DNA from: Heliopora coerulea
Taxonomy: Eukaryota; Cnidaria; Anthozoa; Scleralcyonacea; Helioporidae
Reading direction: 5' to 3'
Length of the DNA stretch: 64,000 bases
Assembly: GCA_030142905.1 (NCBI GenBank)
Contig: JASJOG010000242.1
Span: 402,905 to 466,904, forward strand
In this document: piece after piece, positions 55,901 to 64,000 of the stretch
Position numbering within the stretch: position 1 is the stretch's first letter
Layout of the letters: each line of letters begins with the position of its first letter
The notes under the pieces: generated by a model
The model's input: the letters and a program-made list of their open reading frames with translations, nothing else
Told to the model about the DNA's origin: nothing
Database searches by the model: none
Position numbers and translations under genes: made by a program

Positions 55901-58698
55901 TGACCTCCTGTGGGAGGTCCGGAGAGCTTCTCTCACAAAGTTTGGAAAAAATAAGGATTATGGAATAAATTACTCCAAGGGAAACCGCTGGATTTGATCA
56001 TTGCACTCACTGGACTGAGTCTGGTTTACCAATGGAACATCATTGGATTAACACTTTCTAGACGAGGTAAGACTTCTATTATTTTCCTGTGGTTAATGCC
56101 AAACGATTTTACTCGTCAACAGGAGAGCTCCCGACGGAAAAGAGTTACAAAGAATTTTATACTTCGGGTAACTTTTCGTTTTTCGTTTCGTTTTGTTTAC
56201 GTCAATTTTGTCTTTGCTTTATATCTTTCCAAAGAAAATTTGCAGGAGCGGGCCTGGGTGCGCGACTGGTATCCGATTAGCTGACTTAAGCCCTACGGAT
56301 GGATTGCTACATCAGTGAGCGAATCAAACGCAGGAATATTGTCTTTGAGACTACATTACATACCCCTGGATGAACAATCATATATGACAATCGTAACGTG
56401 TATATGGGTTCTTAGAACTGGAAATTTTTGTGTTGAATACCACTATAAAAAAATTCTTTGGTCTTTGAAATTAAATCCGAAGCCTTAAATTATTACAAGC
56501 CTACTTCAATTGTGTACTTACCTGATGAAGGAGCTCTCCACTGACCACATCTGTATTTCACCACCAGATATTTAGATTCACCACGACAAGGATCACGGCC
56601 ATCCACCAGGGAATTATTAACTTTCAGTCTTTGGCTTGAAGAGCGCCCGTTTATTTTATCAAAAATATAGCAATAGGCAGAAAAAGTGCAAGTTCTCCTA
56701 GGCTTTTGCCCACAACCGTCTTGACCCTCAACACGCCCATAAATCGCTTCGATCATTCGGATTGTGCCACTTGAACATGTGATGTTGATCGCGCTGTCTT
56801 CACATATAATTTCTTTTTGAACTATAAATGCAAAATAATTGCAATGTGGCTACTTGCTGGATGGGATTGTGTGACATGATTGTAACCTGGAGGGCCACAA
56901 GTTTAACAGTTTTCAACTGTAATGTGTCACCCTCGGTAAATAAAGTTATTCATTCATTCATTCATATACAGAATTATCTTTTATCATAATTACTCATCCT
57001 AATAAATTACATTCATTTTATTTTTATTTTAATTATATTTCGTTTTATCTCACTTCACGTATGATTTTCATTTTAACACTGACATTCATTTTATCTTAAT
57101 TTCACTTAACTCTCCAACTTATTCTATTATCATGTTTTTACCTTCTTTTCAGTTTATTTTATTTCCATTTTTCGGTTTAATGTAATTTCAAATTAAGTCT
57201 TCTCTTTATCTTTACTTTTACTTTATTTTTTCTTATCTTACCTTATTCTTTTTGGTTTTTTCAAATTTTTGTCCCTATTTGTTTTTGGGTTTTTTTTTAC
57301 GTCAGGTTTTAGAACCATTTAGCATATACCTCGCACGTGAACAGCATTTATTGCACAATCTGATTGGTTCCTCTATCTCGAAACATCCTGCATTATTCAT
57401 CTCCAAGCAAAACAACATGGTGTCCTGGAGGACAAGGATCATTGTCACCCACCAAGGCATCACTAACTGCTCACCTTTGGCTTGAAGAGTGCCTGTTTAT
57501 TTTATCAAAAATATAGCAATAGGCAGACAAAGTGCAATTACTCCTAAATTTTTTGCTACAAAAGTCTTGGCCCACAGTACGCCCATAAATCTCTTCGATC
57601 ATTCGGATTGTGCCTTTTGAACATCTGATGTCGATCTGGGTTCGTTCACATATTTTTTCTTGAACTATAAATTAACAACAAATGGCACGTGACCTGTTGG
57701 TTTCATGAGATTTGTGATTTGGTTGTAAGCCAAACACAATATTTTGTTTATAATTTATTTTTGTTTTATCACAGTTCATTATATTTCATTTTATTTTTAT
57801 TTCATTTTAATTTTATTTTTATTTCGATTTTACTTTATTCTGTTCATATTTCATTTCAGATTTCCTTTACCTTAGTGCCATTTTTTATTTTAGTTTAATC
57901 TAGTTTCATTTCAGTTTCATTTTATCTTAGTTTTTATTTCTTTTATTTGCACCGTAATGTATTGGGTTGCTTTTACTGTAATGTATTGTGTATTTTATAG
58001 TTAATTTATGAATTTTCTTATATAGAGCGAGATTGTGAAATGCCGACCATGTCACCTCTTCCAAATTCACAAAAGCTAGCTCACTAATGTTTGAAAATTT
58101 GGTGTCTTCGTCATCAAGTTCATTATCACAACGGGTTGATACAGAATGTTGTAGAATAGTACTATTTGATTTGAATGATAAACAACGTAGTTATCGAGGT
58201 TGAGGTAACTGACCTACTTAGTTAATTATCATAGAGGCTTGATACAGAATGTTTTAGTATAGTACTATTTGATTTGAATAACCAACGTAGTAATCGAGGT
58301 TGAGGTAACTGACCTACTTAGTTAATTATCATAGAGACCTGATACAGAATGTTTTAGTATAGTACTATTTGATTTGATTAACCAACGTAGTAATTGAGAT
58401 TGAGGTAATTGACCGACTTAGTTCATTACTAGAAATAGTTTTCGATTGTTCTGCTTCAAGTCCGGTCGTAACCCTTAGTGGTTCAATGGGCTGATCAGCT
58501 GTAAATGTGAGTCCTGACGTGAAACTAGGTCGGTATGGTAGAAAACATAAAGGAAGAGAGAATTGTAAACAAATCGGAAGCATTCACAAAGTGTTTAGTT
58601 ATCGCCTTAAACGTCTTACCTCCACTTGATGTACAAAGGTTAATCCAAATGATAAATCCGAAAGTAAGCAGCAAATTGTGACCAGAATTACCCATCAT
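43648..58698 (-). CDS. Gene 2: multi-lectin/SRCR/F5-8C/FN3 receptor with ITAM-like tail
   Basis: This is the most complete copy. Exons in order: signal peptide (58620-58698), SUEL lectin (56522-56821), F-type lectin (54762-55184), SRCR (53656-53976), SRCR (52672-52977), F5/8C (51633-51937 and 50594-50735), FN3 (49211-49504), possibly a second FN3 (47624-47899), and the TM/tail exon (43648-43937). Junctions are phase 1 except the phase 0 intron inside F5/8C, and each SRCR Cys codon split is completed by the next exon. Without optional exons the product is about 820 residues: secreted N-terminus, six extracellular modules, one helix and a 56-residue tail with two YxxL motifs. A role in glycan or non-self recognition with kinase-coupled signalling is inferred from the domains. 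Promoter and poly(A) signals were not identified. Confidence 0.75.
44091..44170. mobile_element. Short TTAA-type miniature element, gene 2 flank
   Basis: It begins AACTCTTTCGAGGCGGGA and ends CAGGGAAAGAGTTAA, an inverted CTCTTTC/GAAAGAG pair beside TTAA. The orthologous copy is at about 18347-18428, and a separate insertion at 45649-45740. Confidence 0.6.
44524..44970. mobile_element. hAT-type non-autonomous element with 8-bp target duplication
   Basis: 447 bp with inverted ends CAGTGGCGTAGGCAG and CTGGCTACGCCACTG, flanked on both sides by TCAATACA. Gene 1 has a single TCAATACA at the matching place (about 18954) without the insert. The 8-bp duplication and short CAGTG-type ends fit hAT. No transposase; open frames inside are chance. 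Confidence 0.85.
45290..45860. repeat. Degenerate ~115-bp tandem repeat
   Basis: Four to five units recur, each with TGTTTAATCAG, then TGATACTATATC and a GATTT segment. Identity between units is partial. One unit is interrupted by a TTAA-flanked element. Confidence 0.6.
45649..45740. mobile_element. TTAA-flanked miniature element nested in the tandem repeat
   Basis: 92 bp starting CTCTTTTGAGGCGGGAGCTC and ending GCCAGGAAAGAG, with TTAA on each side. Neighbouring repeat units show the uninterrupted site TGTTTAATCAG, which proves insertion with TTAA duplication. The target preference is piggyBac-like; the ends are not those of a family I recognise. Confidence 0.75.
46192..46491 (-). CDS. RPTP-like juxtamembrane exon, optional or stray
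   Basis: An open 300-base stretch, phase 0 at both ends (acceptor CATCCAG|ATT, donor GAG|GTTAGT). It reads IIVIRLSNTHKPLDLPFS, ESRPYVTAELS, FVVGDGKNYE and FNNTPLEPDSFYSAFQRTF. The NxPLxPxxxYxxFxRxF pattern is typical of the membrane-proximal region of receptor tyrosine phosphatases. Its phase matches neither the preceding FN3 exon (phase 1) nor the TM exon (phase 1). A possible partner exon with a phase 0 donor ends at 46624. No phosphatase domain is in the window. Gene 1 lacks this block. It may be a shuffled fragment. Confidence 0.45.
47624..47899 (-). CDS. Gene 2 additional FN3 exon
   Basis: The frame reads APPRDVKVEEL, LCLTWSPPSIES, VVITNYTVCYSN, IKGLQMQTTYYFRVRAQTRI and GPGPYSNEIKT, a textbook fibronectin III domain with W, Y and the GxGPYS end. 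The donor GTCAGT is phase 1. The expected acceptor before APPRD reads TTG rather than AG; the next usable AG (CCAAGAG|ATG) starts the exon at 47899 in phase 1. No counterpart exists in gene 1. Confidence 0.65.
48480..48990. repeat. Minisatellite, gene 2 copy
   Basis: GGTCGGTCGGCCAGTCGGTC-type GC-rich lead-in, then about six 60-bp units with TCAGTTGTTCAGTC(A/G)CTTAG. It follows the FN3 exon as in gene 1 but has a different copy number. Confidence 0.8.
49211..49504 (-). CDS. Gene 2 FN3 exon
   Basis: This 294-base phase 1-1 exon has PRCYPPNITVSRVTSTSA, RIDWNRLFVPKTGRYHNKYS, LRPYRQYNFTVTAVDLGECF and YSSNFTTKEDG. The acceptor is TATAG and the donor GTAATT. The preceding F5/8C exon leaves a G that completes Glu before IPRC. 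Confidence 0.85.
50594..50735 (-). CDS. Gene 2 F5/8 type C domain, second part
   Basis: This 142-base exon reads LIPGNTNNNTQNVIRREL, QAQTVRFIPKTWIGIPCL and RVELCGEG. It has a TTTTAG acceptor in phase 0 and a GCAAGT donor (GC-AG intron) in phase 1, and completes the discoidin fold begun at 51633-51937. Confidence 0.72.
51256..51387 (-). mobile_element. tRNA-derived SINE, unit C copy
   Basis: Same family and position as 1-137 and 27412-27546; minus-strand A and B boxes, B box region reading GGTTCGATGCCCGTC-like with one change. Confidence 0.65.
51633..51937 (-). CDS. Gene 2 F5/8 type C domain, first part
   Basis: The 305-base exon begins with GT after TTTCTCAG, completing the SRCR Cys. It reads SICAKALLKDERKFPDD, DYAAKYGRLYSPRPWC, VNQFLEIHLPSIFSLSAVAT and GYVTSYKLQGAVDGSGWRYA. 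The donor is GAG|GTTATT, phase 0: a weak but conserved donor. Confidence 0.78.
52672..52977 (-). CDS. Gene 2 SRCR domain 2
   Basis: This 306-base phase 1-1 exon has IRLVASDIPLQGRVEVIHK, IWGTVCNAGWS, ARVACRELGF, GTIWLRNLQCNGDEKSLVLC and VDVKC. It is one codon shorter than its paralogues (HDSWKDSC versus HGKWKKDSC). Confidence 0.88.
53411..53602 (-). pseudogene. Ig-like relic exon (gene 2)
   Basis: Counterpart of 2131-2346: PELKSLAPTSHNIAVVVG, NFKVKACERK and VLNYSKVNF. Shorter than the other two and without a visible partner exon. Confidence 0.35.
53656..53976 (-). CDS. Gene 2 SRCR domain 1 (divergent)
   Basis: This 321-base phase 1-1 exon has GRMNLTDARLVGSNLPYEG, CDTKWSFGDEDTACQQLGYP, FMCTGNESSLSLC and VKVTC, and a GTAAGT donor inside the last Cys codon. 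Confidence 0.78.
54388..54733. mobile_element. Intronic TIR miniature element, unit C copy
   Basis: Same element and position as 3131-3476. It contains a TTAGGGTTAGGGTTAGG stretch inside, which is a property of this element and not telomeric. Confidence 0.6.
54762..55184 (-). CDS. Gene 2 F-type lectin domain
   Basis: This 423-base phase 1-1 exon (TTTTTCAG acceptor, GTAAGA donor) has ENFALEKPVSQSTNQFRQF, DPWWRVDLQQRVRVTHVKI, CGFEIRITES, RCGELKHIG, VTGRYVTLVIPG and LCEVEVYG. The fucose loop reads YNRKSHGERLC. It is complete relative to the usual domain length of about 140 residues. Confidence 0.86.
56522..56821 (-). CDS. Gene 2 SUEL lectin domain
   Basis: This 300-base phase 1-1 exon has VQKEIICEDSAINITCSS, IYGRVEGQDGC, TCTFSAYCYIFDKINGRSSS and GRDPCRGESKYLVVKYRC. 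Seven Cys are present where the family usually has eight; INGRSSS stands in for the CxGKxxC segment. Confidence 0.83.
56885..56965 (+). repeat. Small insertion ending in an ATTC repeat
   Basis: An insert of about 80 bp, absent from gene 0 and gene 1, contains GTGTCACCCTCGGTAAATAA and ends with repeated CATTCATTCATTCAT. It looks like a short retroposed repeat tail in the SUEL intron. Confidence 0.5.
57430..57672 (-). pseudogene. Decayed second SUEL lectin exon (gene 2)
   Basis: The first two thirds remain open (VQEKICERTQIDIRCSKG, IRMIEEIYGRTVGQDFC, CTLSAYCYIFDKIN), then CAAAGG is followed by TGA and the last third no longer aligns in frame. It is better preserved than the gene 0 relic. Confidence 0.62.
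58620..58698 (-). CDS. Gene 2 exon 1: signal peptide
   Basis: MMGNSGHNLLLTFGFIIWIN followed by LCTSSGG, phase 1 GTAAGA donor. An in-frame upstream ATG at 58731 would add 11 residues; the MM start is preferred because gene 1 requires it. Confidence 0.7.
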
Positions 58699-58967
58699 CA
58701 GTCCAATCCAACTTCTTTGTTTGGATTTCAAACACTGCTATCGAAATAAGACACTCAGTTTGACCAAAGTTCGACGCTTCCAAATCTCACACAAGATCAC
58801 CCAACAGTTCAATTCATTTTACGTTTGAAAGAAAGATGAGATGTCCGTTCGTTCGCCTCAAGTTCAACCAAGTCATGGAATCTGAGGAACTAGAGAAACC
58901 GGAAAAAATATATTTTTTGAATGTTGATATTTTGGACTTGTAGACGAAGCTTTCAATAATTATTATA

Positions 58968-59009
<42 letters not shown>

Positions 59010-62000
59010 ATTAAGCTAACTCGTCGTAGCAGCAGTTTTTTGCCCAGCGCTGTTCCTTTGACGTGATATTATAGCTACATTTAAATCTCTCTCTGATTCA
59101 GGTAAATAACAGGTGTATACTGCAAAAATATGAAAAATTCAGGTTTATACTAAAAACTTATGTTTTCTAGCCACATAATAACATTGTATTAAAGCGACAG
59201 CTACTTGAGGCTTAAAAACGTTATTGAAAAATTCCCACGTGTCGGCGGAGTTTACTGCCTTCTTCAGGAGTATGTGAAAGACAACATTACATTTAAATAT
59301 CCTACAGAACAATAACGTTTACATATCTTAATGCTTTTTGTTTTCACAACTACAAATTTACATAACTTATAACCAAGAAAATGTGGACGTATAGTAAAAT
59401 TTAAAGAAGAAACTAAAAAGCAATGAAGTTAATGGCATTTTTCGATGCATAAAAGTGTTTAGCTTAAATTTAAAATATCTTTGTTTCCTCTAAAACTAAT
59501 TTTTGTGAATAAAACCTTAAAAAAGTCCATGGTCATTTAAACTTGATATATATGCAGAATTCGTAAGTTTTGACGGTCTATAAGCATTCAATTTCTTGCT
59601 TACTTAAACAATATATCGCCACGATTCGAAATACTGGTAAAAAATTTTTACAAATGAAAAAATCACTTTAACAATTCATGGACTGGCTCTCGAAATATCG
59701 ATAAAGCGAGTTACTTGTCTTCCGCAAATATACAACACACAAAAACTACTTTCTTAAGGAAGCTTGAATCCTCTTTTGTTGAGTTTTACAGCCGAACAAC
59801 TGGAACAATCTAATGCAAACATACTCTTTCTTAGAATTGCAGGTCACCTTTCTCCGAATTCCACTTCTGTTTCGAATCTTTGTGACTGATGTCCACAGCT
59901 TAAAGCAGTTCAAAAGTTTTATGATCGTCAGATAATGTAAGTTTATATTCAATTATGTGTCCGTTGTAACCAGTGTTTTAGATTGATTAATAGGATCTCA
60001 TTTTACGATTAATTTTGAAACAAAATTGGAAGCTGCTTGGTATCATATTATTATATAGTTGAAGATATGATTGTGTTTACGATGTTTACGAATCAACACA
60101 CACATAAATCAAAGAGTCACACATACAACCAAAGAATCTTACCTTGCAGTTGAAATTTTTATATACAATGAGCTATACACACTATAAAACAATCGGCGAC
60201 TTACCTTTGGTAATGAAAACTAACTTAAGAAAGACGAAAGCGTTTCTTTTATGACGAACCATATTTTCTTGTTTCCGTCACAGCTCATATGAACGCACTA
60301 AAGATACCCTTTGTGTTATTTTTATTCTTGAGTTGTCGTTCAATATCAAGATTGTTATTTAGCTACTAAAGAATCACCCACTTGCTAAATCGTCAAACTG
60401 TGTCAAGTCTTGGAATTTCCGGGTCAAAACTATGTGGTCGTTGACTCGTAGTTGTAAAACGATAGTTTTTCCTAAAATTTTAACTTTCCCTTTTTGAAGA
60501 GGGAAAAATCATTACAAATAACATGATTTTCGTGATTTCATATGATTTTTCCGCTGAATATTTGGTTGAAAATCTTACATTACAAGGACATTTAGCACCA
60601 CGGCTAACACAGTGTGCCTTCTGAAGTAACTGTTAGCAGAGAATTCAAGGAAGTTAACATGAAAACGGCATTAAACAAAGCAATTTAGTTTTAGCACTCA
60701 AACAAAACCAAACGTCAAGGAAGTTCTGCTGAACTGTAGATATTGCTTTTCCTCTGATCGGAAACTATCCAAACCTACTCCAGCCAACTAGTTGACGTTT
60801 AAATAACGGACAACTTTCTATATTCTAAACATCAATGTGAAAATGTGTAAATGCTTTTGATGACGTTCTTGAAGATCAAAGACTACTTGGAAAATTATCC
60901 AGTAGTGCATACACCAAAACTCCCCCTCCTGTGTCATTTTCCGCCGTTTCGCAGCTAATGCCTGGAATAAATGTACGAACGTTGTTGTACAACATTTGGG
61001 TCGTTTATAAAACTGTAAGTGAGCCGTGACTAATATAATCCGTAGCTTTAGCAGGCCGAAGATACTACAATGAACGGTCAGACAATGAAGTTGTTGGAGA
61101 ACAAAATGAAACACGGTTAATTTAAGTCACAAAAAGACTTGGTCTGTGTATGGGACTTTTAAAACTAAAGGAATGAAATTAATCGATGAATCTTTATGGG
61201 ATTATGCAATAGAAATTAACAAAGTCCCTGGAACACGGTAATTCTTGATGCAAATACTCGCAACCTTTATTCAATCTAAAGTCTCGTGCAAATCTATGCA
61301 TTTCCGAACGACACGATTTAACCTTTTAAAACTATTAGTCCAACATTTATTTCAATGTTTGTACTATTGGCTAGGTCCCTTTTAAAAATTAAACTTATGC
61401 TATCGCTGACCTTGCTAAACTCGCACGTTTCACGAAACTTTCAGCAACTTTGAAAGAAACGATCTGGGTTATCACAGTGTTCAAAAACACCGTTTGACAA
61501 AGACGTCTTATCCTGATGACTGACAATCTTTATTTCTTAATGTAAAAACAAAGTGATAAAGTTCATTCTACAACCAGTAATTACGACGTTGTCAACTCTG
61601 CTCATTGACCACAAGGATAAAAAGTTGAATTAAAAGAAAAAAGATGTATAGTCACAGCATTTATAGTCTTTCGGCATATGTCCTTAAACTGGGAAATACC
61701 AATGCAGACAGCCAAGACAAATTTCAGAAAATTTTCCTTCAGCTCAGACGTCGGCCATGAGTCTTTCAAAGGTAGCTCATTGCGTGTGGTAGGATTTACC
61801 TAGAAAGTACTACATGTGCTGGACAGCTAAAAATCCACTCCCAACTGTAGGGCTCAGAACGCGCCCAAATTTTTGCCACAAAAAAGTCGCCATAAAAGAA
61901 ACAAAATCGCCAAAAAATATCGAGCCACCCATTCGCCGAGAAAGGATGTTCGTTACCACCATATTTATTAACACATTGTGATATTGTGATTGGGTTACGA

Positions 62001-62549
62001 TTCTTAGCGAGCTATCTTATAATACCTTCATTCAGATATCATAAAATATCTCATATAATTAAAAACGCAAGAGAAGTAATCTCCCGTAAAATGACATTTA
62101 TTCAATCACAATCTTATGGCGTCGTAATAAGAATTTAGTTTAATGTTCAAAGTTATTTCGGTTCACATTGGTTAAGCATCTGCTCATCTTTCAATCTTCT
62201 GGTAAAACTACAGAATTTTTACCAACCGTTTGTAATTTATACGTAAATATTTCCACAGTATTATAATTTATGTGGCAATATATAGTAGTAGTAGTATTTT
62301 TATTTAACCACGCTAACATCGTCAACAAAGTTTGTTTCCACGATGGGCGTGTAAAACAATACAACAAAATTTACATTATTTGAGAATAAAGAGAAAAATA
62401 CTAATAGTACTTAGCTATATTACATATGGTGGTTACGTTATTTACCTAGTTATCGGGAAAATTTTAGTTTGCATCGACATAAATAATTATTAATGAATTT
62501 TACTTCACATGCCTGTGCATGTCATATATAAAAAAAACTTTCCATTTTG
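58699..62549. other. Upstream spacer of gene 2
   Basis: It is collinear with 7.1-10.0 kb, including the Penelope-type tail (about 59215-59340) and the paired donor-like signals (60137, 60199). Additions not in unit A are an ATT microsatellite (58955-59010) and about 850 bp at 60440-61310. No supported gene. Confidence 0.45.
58955..59010. repeat. (ATT)n microsatellite
   Basis: About 16 ATT units flanked by TAATTATT; absent from the paralogous position near 7370. Confidence 0.9.
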
Positions 62550-62863
62550 TTAATATTGGCTTTCTTTAGTAAGAGCCTCTTCGCTTCCCACTGTTTTATT
62601 ATCAATTTCGCCAGCTTGTTTGTTTAACATATGGCTTGAGAGATGTCTTCTCGCGATAATACAGCCACTTATAAATCCTAAATATGGAATATATGGGGTT
62701 AGAGAATTTACCTGATTGCCAACATCTCGTCTCAAAAGGTCATCTTTCCTCAACTCATCTTCCATAACATCAGGCGATTCAATTGCGTCTAGACCCCCAA
62801 GGAATCTACTGAATTTGGATATCAACAGATCTGTTAGAAATTCATTAGCTCTTTGTAGTTACC

Positions 62864-63310
62864 AGCGATTTACCGGACGGAAAGCAAAGTCGTAATATAA
62901 AAATAAGAGCCCAGCTCAAAATTCTCACAGAAAGAGACATTGATTAAAAATATATTTTACTGACGTTTCGTCGCTAGACATGCAACATCTTCAGAGTAGA
63001 AATGAATAATGAGAGTTAGCATATTAAATTGTATTTACATAGTATAGGATGACACAAAGCCAATGAGAAAAGAGGAAGGTGTGAGAACAGGAAATAGCGA
63101 TGAGAAAAGAGGTATAAATCAAAATAAGACAAGGGGAACAGAGCGGATGGTTTCATTGAGTTCGGGTTTAAATTTAGAAATGAGAAGGCTTTCCCTAATT
63201 AATAATTCCGAAGCGGTAGTGCAATAGGACATAATGGAAAAGTCGTCAAAGGAAATGGGGTGGCAAGTTGTTCTGGTGTGAGCTTGGATGGCAGAAAGAG
63301 AACATGTCAG
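62864..63310 (-). mobile_element. Penelope-like tail inserted in the unknown gene
   Basis: In minus orientation: a decayed GIY-YIG end (63170-63300), a hammerhead-like core (62962-62994), and the terminal GAATTTTGAGCTGGGCTC. No reverse transcriptase. It is absent from copy A. Confidence 0.65.
62962..62994 (-). ncRNA. Hammerhead-like core
   Basis: CTGAAGA, a stem II (GTTGC with GCGAC), CGAAAC, then GTC. The CUGANGA, GAAA and GUC elements of the hammerhead core are all present in order. Confidence 0.55.
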
Positions 63311-63654
63311 TTTCTTCTCTTTATATTCGGCGTATAACTTTCCAATAATTTTTGACGATGCTTTTCAAATATATTTTACCGATTGATCTATGCCACCATC
63401 TTCGGCCAATTTTATTAGTTCTTGCTGCCTGGAGTCAATGTTATTCGAAATATCTTCCTCTTTTTTATCGTCATTGTTTATTGCATCTTCTATTTCATTT
63501 TTGATTTTCTCGTTTGTGGTTTCTATTTCATTTACCAAAGAATTTATATCAACAGATGGTTCAATTTTCTCTAATTTTTGCTTTCCCATTTATATATTAC
63601 AATATATTTTTGTCAAAATCGAAGCGATTGAAACACCAGGCGGGAATCGTAGCG

Positions 63655-64000
63655 TAGCCTTGTCAAAAATATTACTGCCCAGCATATTATTCTTAGTAGC
63701 ATTGTTGAAACAAACAAAAACGAACCAGTTGATAATGGAAATAATTTTTAATCACTAACGTTTCGTTACATAACCTGTAACATTACATAACCACTCCGCT
63801 CTATTTTTGTAATCGTTCAACTTTGAAAGTTCCCGACACGTGTATATAGTTATCATTTACTCTGATGATGTTACAGGTTATGTAACGAAACGTTAGTGAT
63901 TAAAAATTATTTCCATTATCAACTGGTTCTTTTTTGTTTGTTTCAACAGTACTACTAAGAATAATATGCTGGGCAGTAATATTCTTGACAAGACAACATA
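63655..64000. mobile_element. Inverted Penelope-type terminal repeats at the right edge
   Basis: The left arm (about 63657-63784) and right arm (about 63870-63996) are inverted copies: AATATTACTGCCCAGCATAT is mirrored by ATATGCTGGGCAGTAATATT, and ACTAACGTTTCGTTACATAA by TTATGTAACGAAACGTTAGT. The element may continue beyond the window. Confidence 0.65.
63862..63894 (+). ncRNA. Hammerhead ribozyme-like motif with canonical CUGAUGA
   Basis: CTGATGA, then GTTAC-AGGTTAT-GTAAC as stem-loop II, then CGAAAC and GTTA. It is the best preserved of the motifs in this window. The inverted arm has the same stem II and GAAAC but lacks CTGATGA. Confidence 0.6.

Larger units (their letters stand above)
62550..63589 (-). 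pseudogene. Unrecognised acidic/helical protein, copy C, split by an insertion
   Basis: The N-terminal part (63589 to about 63318: MGKQKLEKIEPSVDINS, KKEEDISNNIDSRQQEL, a stop where copy A has RKAS) and the C-terminal part (about 62862 to 62550: ISKFSRFLGGLDAIES, LRKDDLLRRDVGNQ, YIPYLGFISGCIIARRHLSS) match copy A at 10017-10619. A Penelope tail of about 440 bp lies between them. At the break, copy A has a TAA. The protein family is unknown to me. Confidence 0.45.

Overview
The window looks like nuclear DNA of an invertebrate metazoan, most probably a cnidarian (an anthozoan is the best guess; a sponge is not excluded). It is AT-rich. Its genes are split into short exons with GT-AG introns of 0.5 to 4 kb. 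The domains found (SUEL/rhamnose-type lectin, F-type lectin, SRCR, F5/8 type C, fibronectin III) and the density of Penelope-like elements, tRNA-derived SINEs and miniature DNA transposons fit such a genome. No bacterial or viral gene organisation is seen.

The backbone is a head-to-tail tandem array of three paralogous receptor genes, all on the minus strand. Gene 0 has its 5' half in the window (7120 down to 1; its 3' half is off the left edge). Gene 1 runs from 34666 down to 17903 and gene 2 from 58698 down to 43648. The inferred exon order is: signal peptide, SUEL lectin, F-type lectin, SRCR, SRCR, F5/8C (two exons), FN3, then a last exon with a transmembrane helix and a short cytoplasmic tail. 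Nearly all junctions are phase 1, and both SRCR exons end inside their last Cys codon, which the next exon completes. The tail carries two YxxL motifs ten residues apart, an ITAM-like arrangement. The predicted product is therefore a type I membrane protein with several carbohydrate-binding and scavenger-type modules joined to an immune-style signalling tail. I consider this tandem lectin-receptor/ITAM family the most interesting system here.

The copies differ in informative ways. Gene 1 has lost the acceptor AG of its first F5/8C exon, and its F5/8C-FN3 block is duplicated, with one FN3 exon broken by about 152 bp of foreign DNA. Gene 2 has an extra FN3 exon and an RPTP-like juxtamembrane segment at 46.2 to 47.9 kb that gene 1 lacks. 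Genes 0 and 2 keep a decayed second SUEL exon. The F-type lectin differs most at the loop that binds fucose in the family.

Intergenic stretches (7.1 to 17.9, 34.7 to 43.6 and 58.7 to 64 kb) hold an unrecognised small gene or pseudogene in two copies (10.0 to 10.6 and 62.5 to 63.6 kb), a second signal-peptide exon (11.1 kb), Penelope-like fragments with inverted repeats and hammerhead-like cores, and several foldback elements. Because the units are duplicated, several insertions have an undisturbed empty site in a sister copy (Penelope at 24.87 kb, hAT-type at 44.52 kb, TTAA element at 45.65 kb). All exon boundaries were inferred by eye from splice consensus, phase and agreement between copies; no transcript evidence was available.
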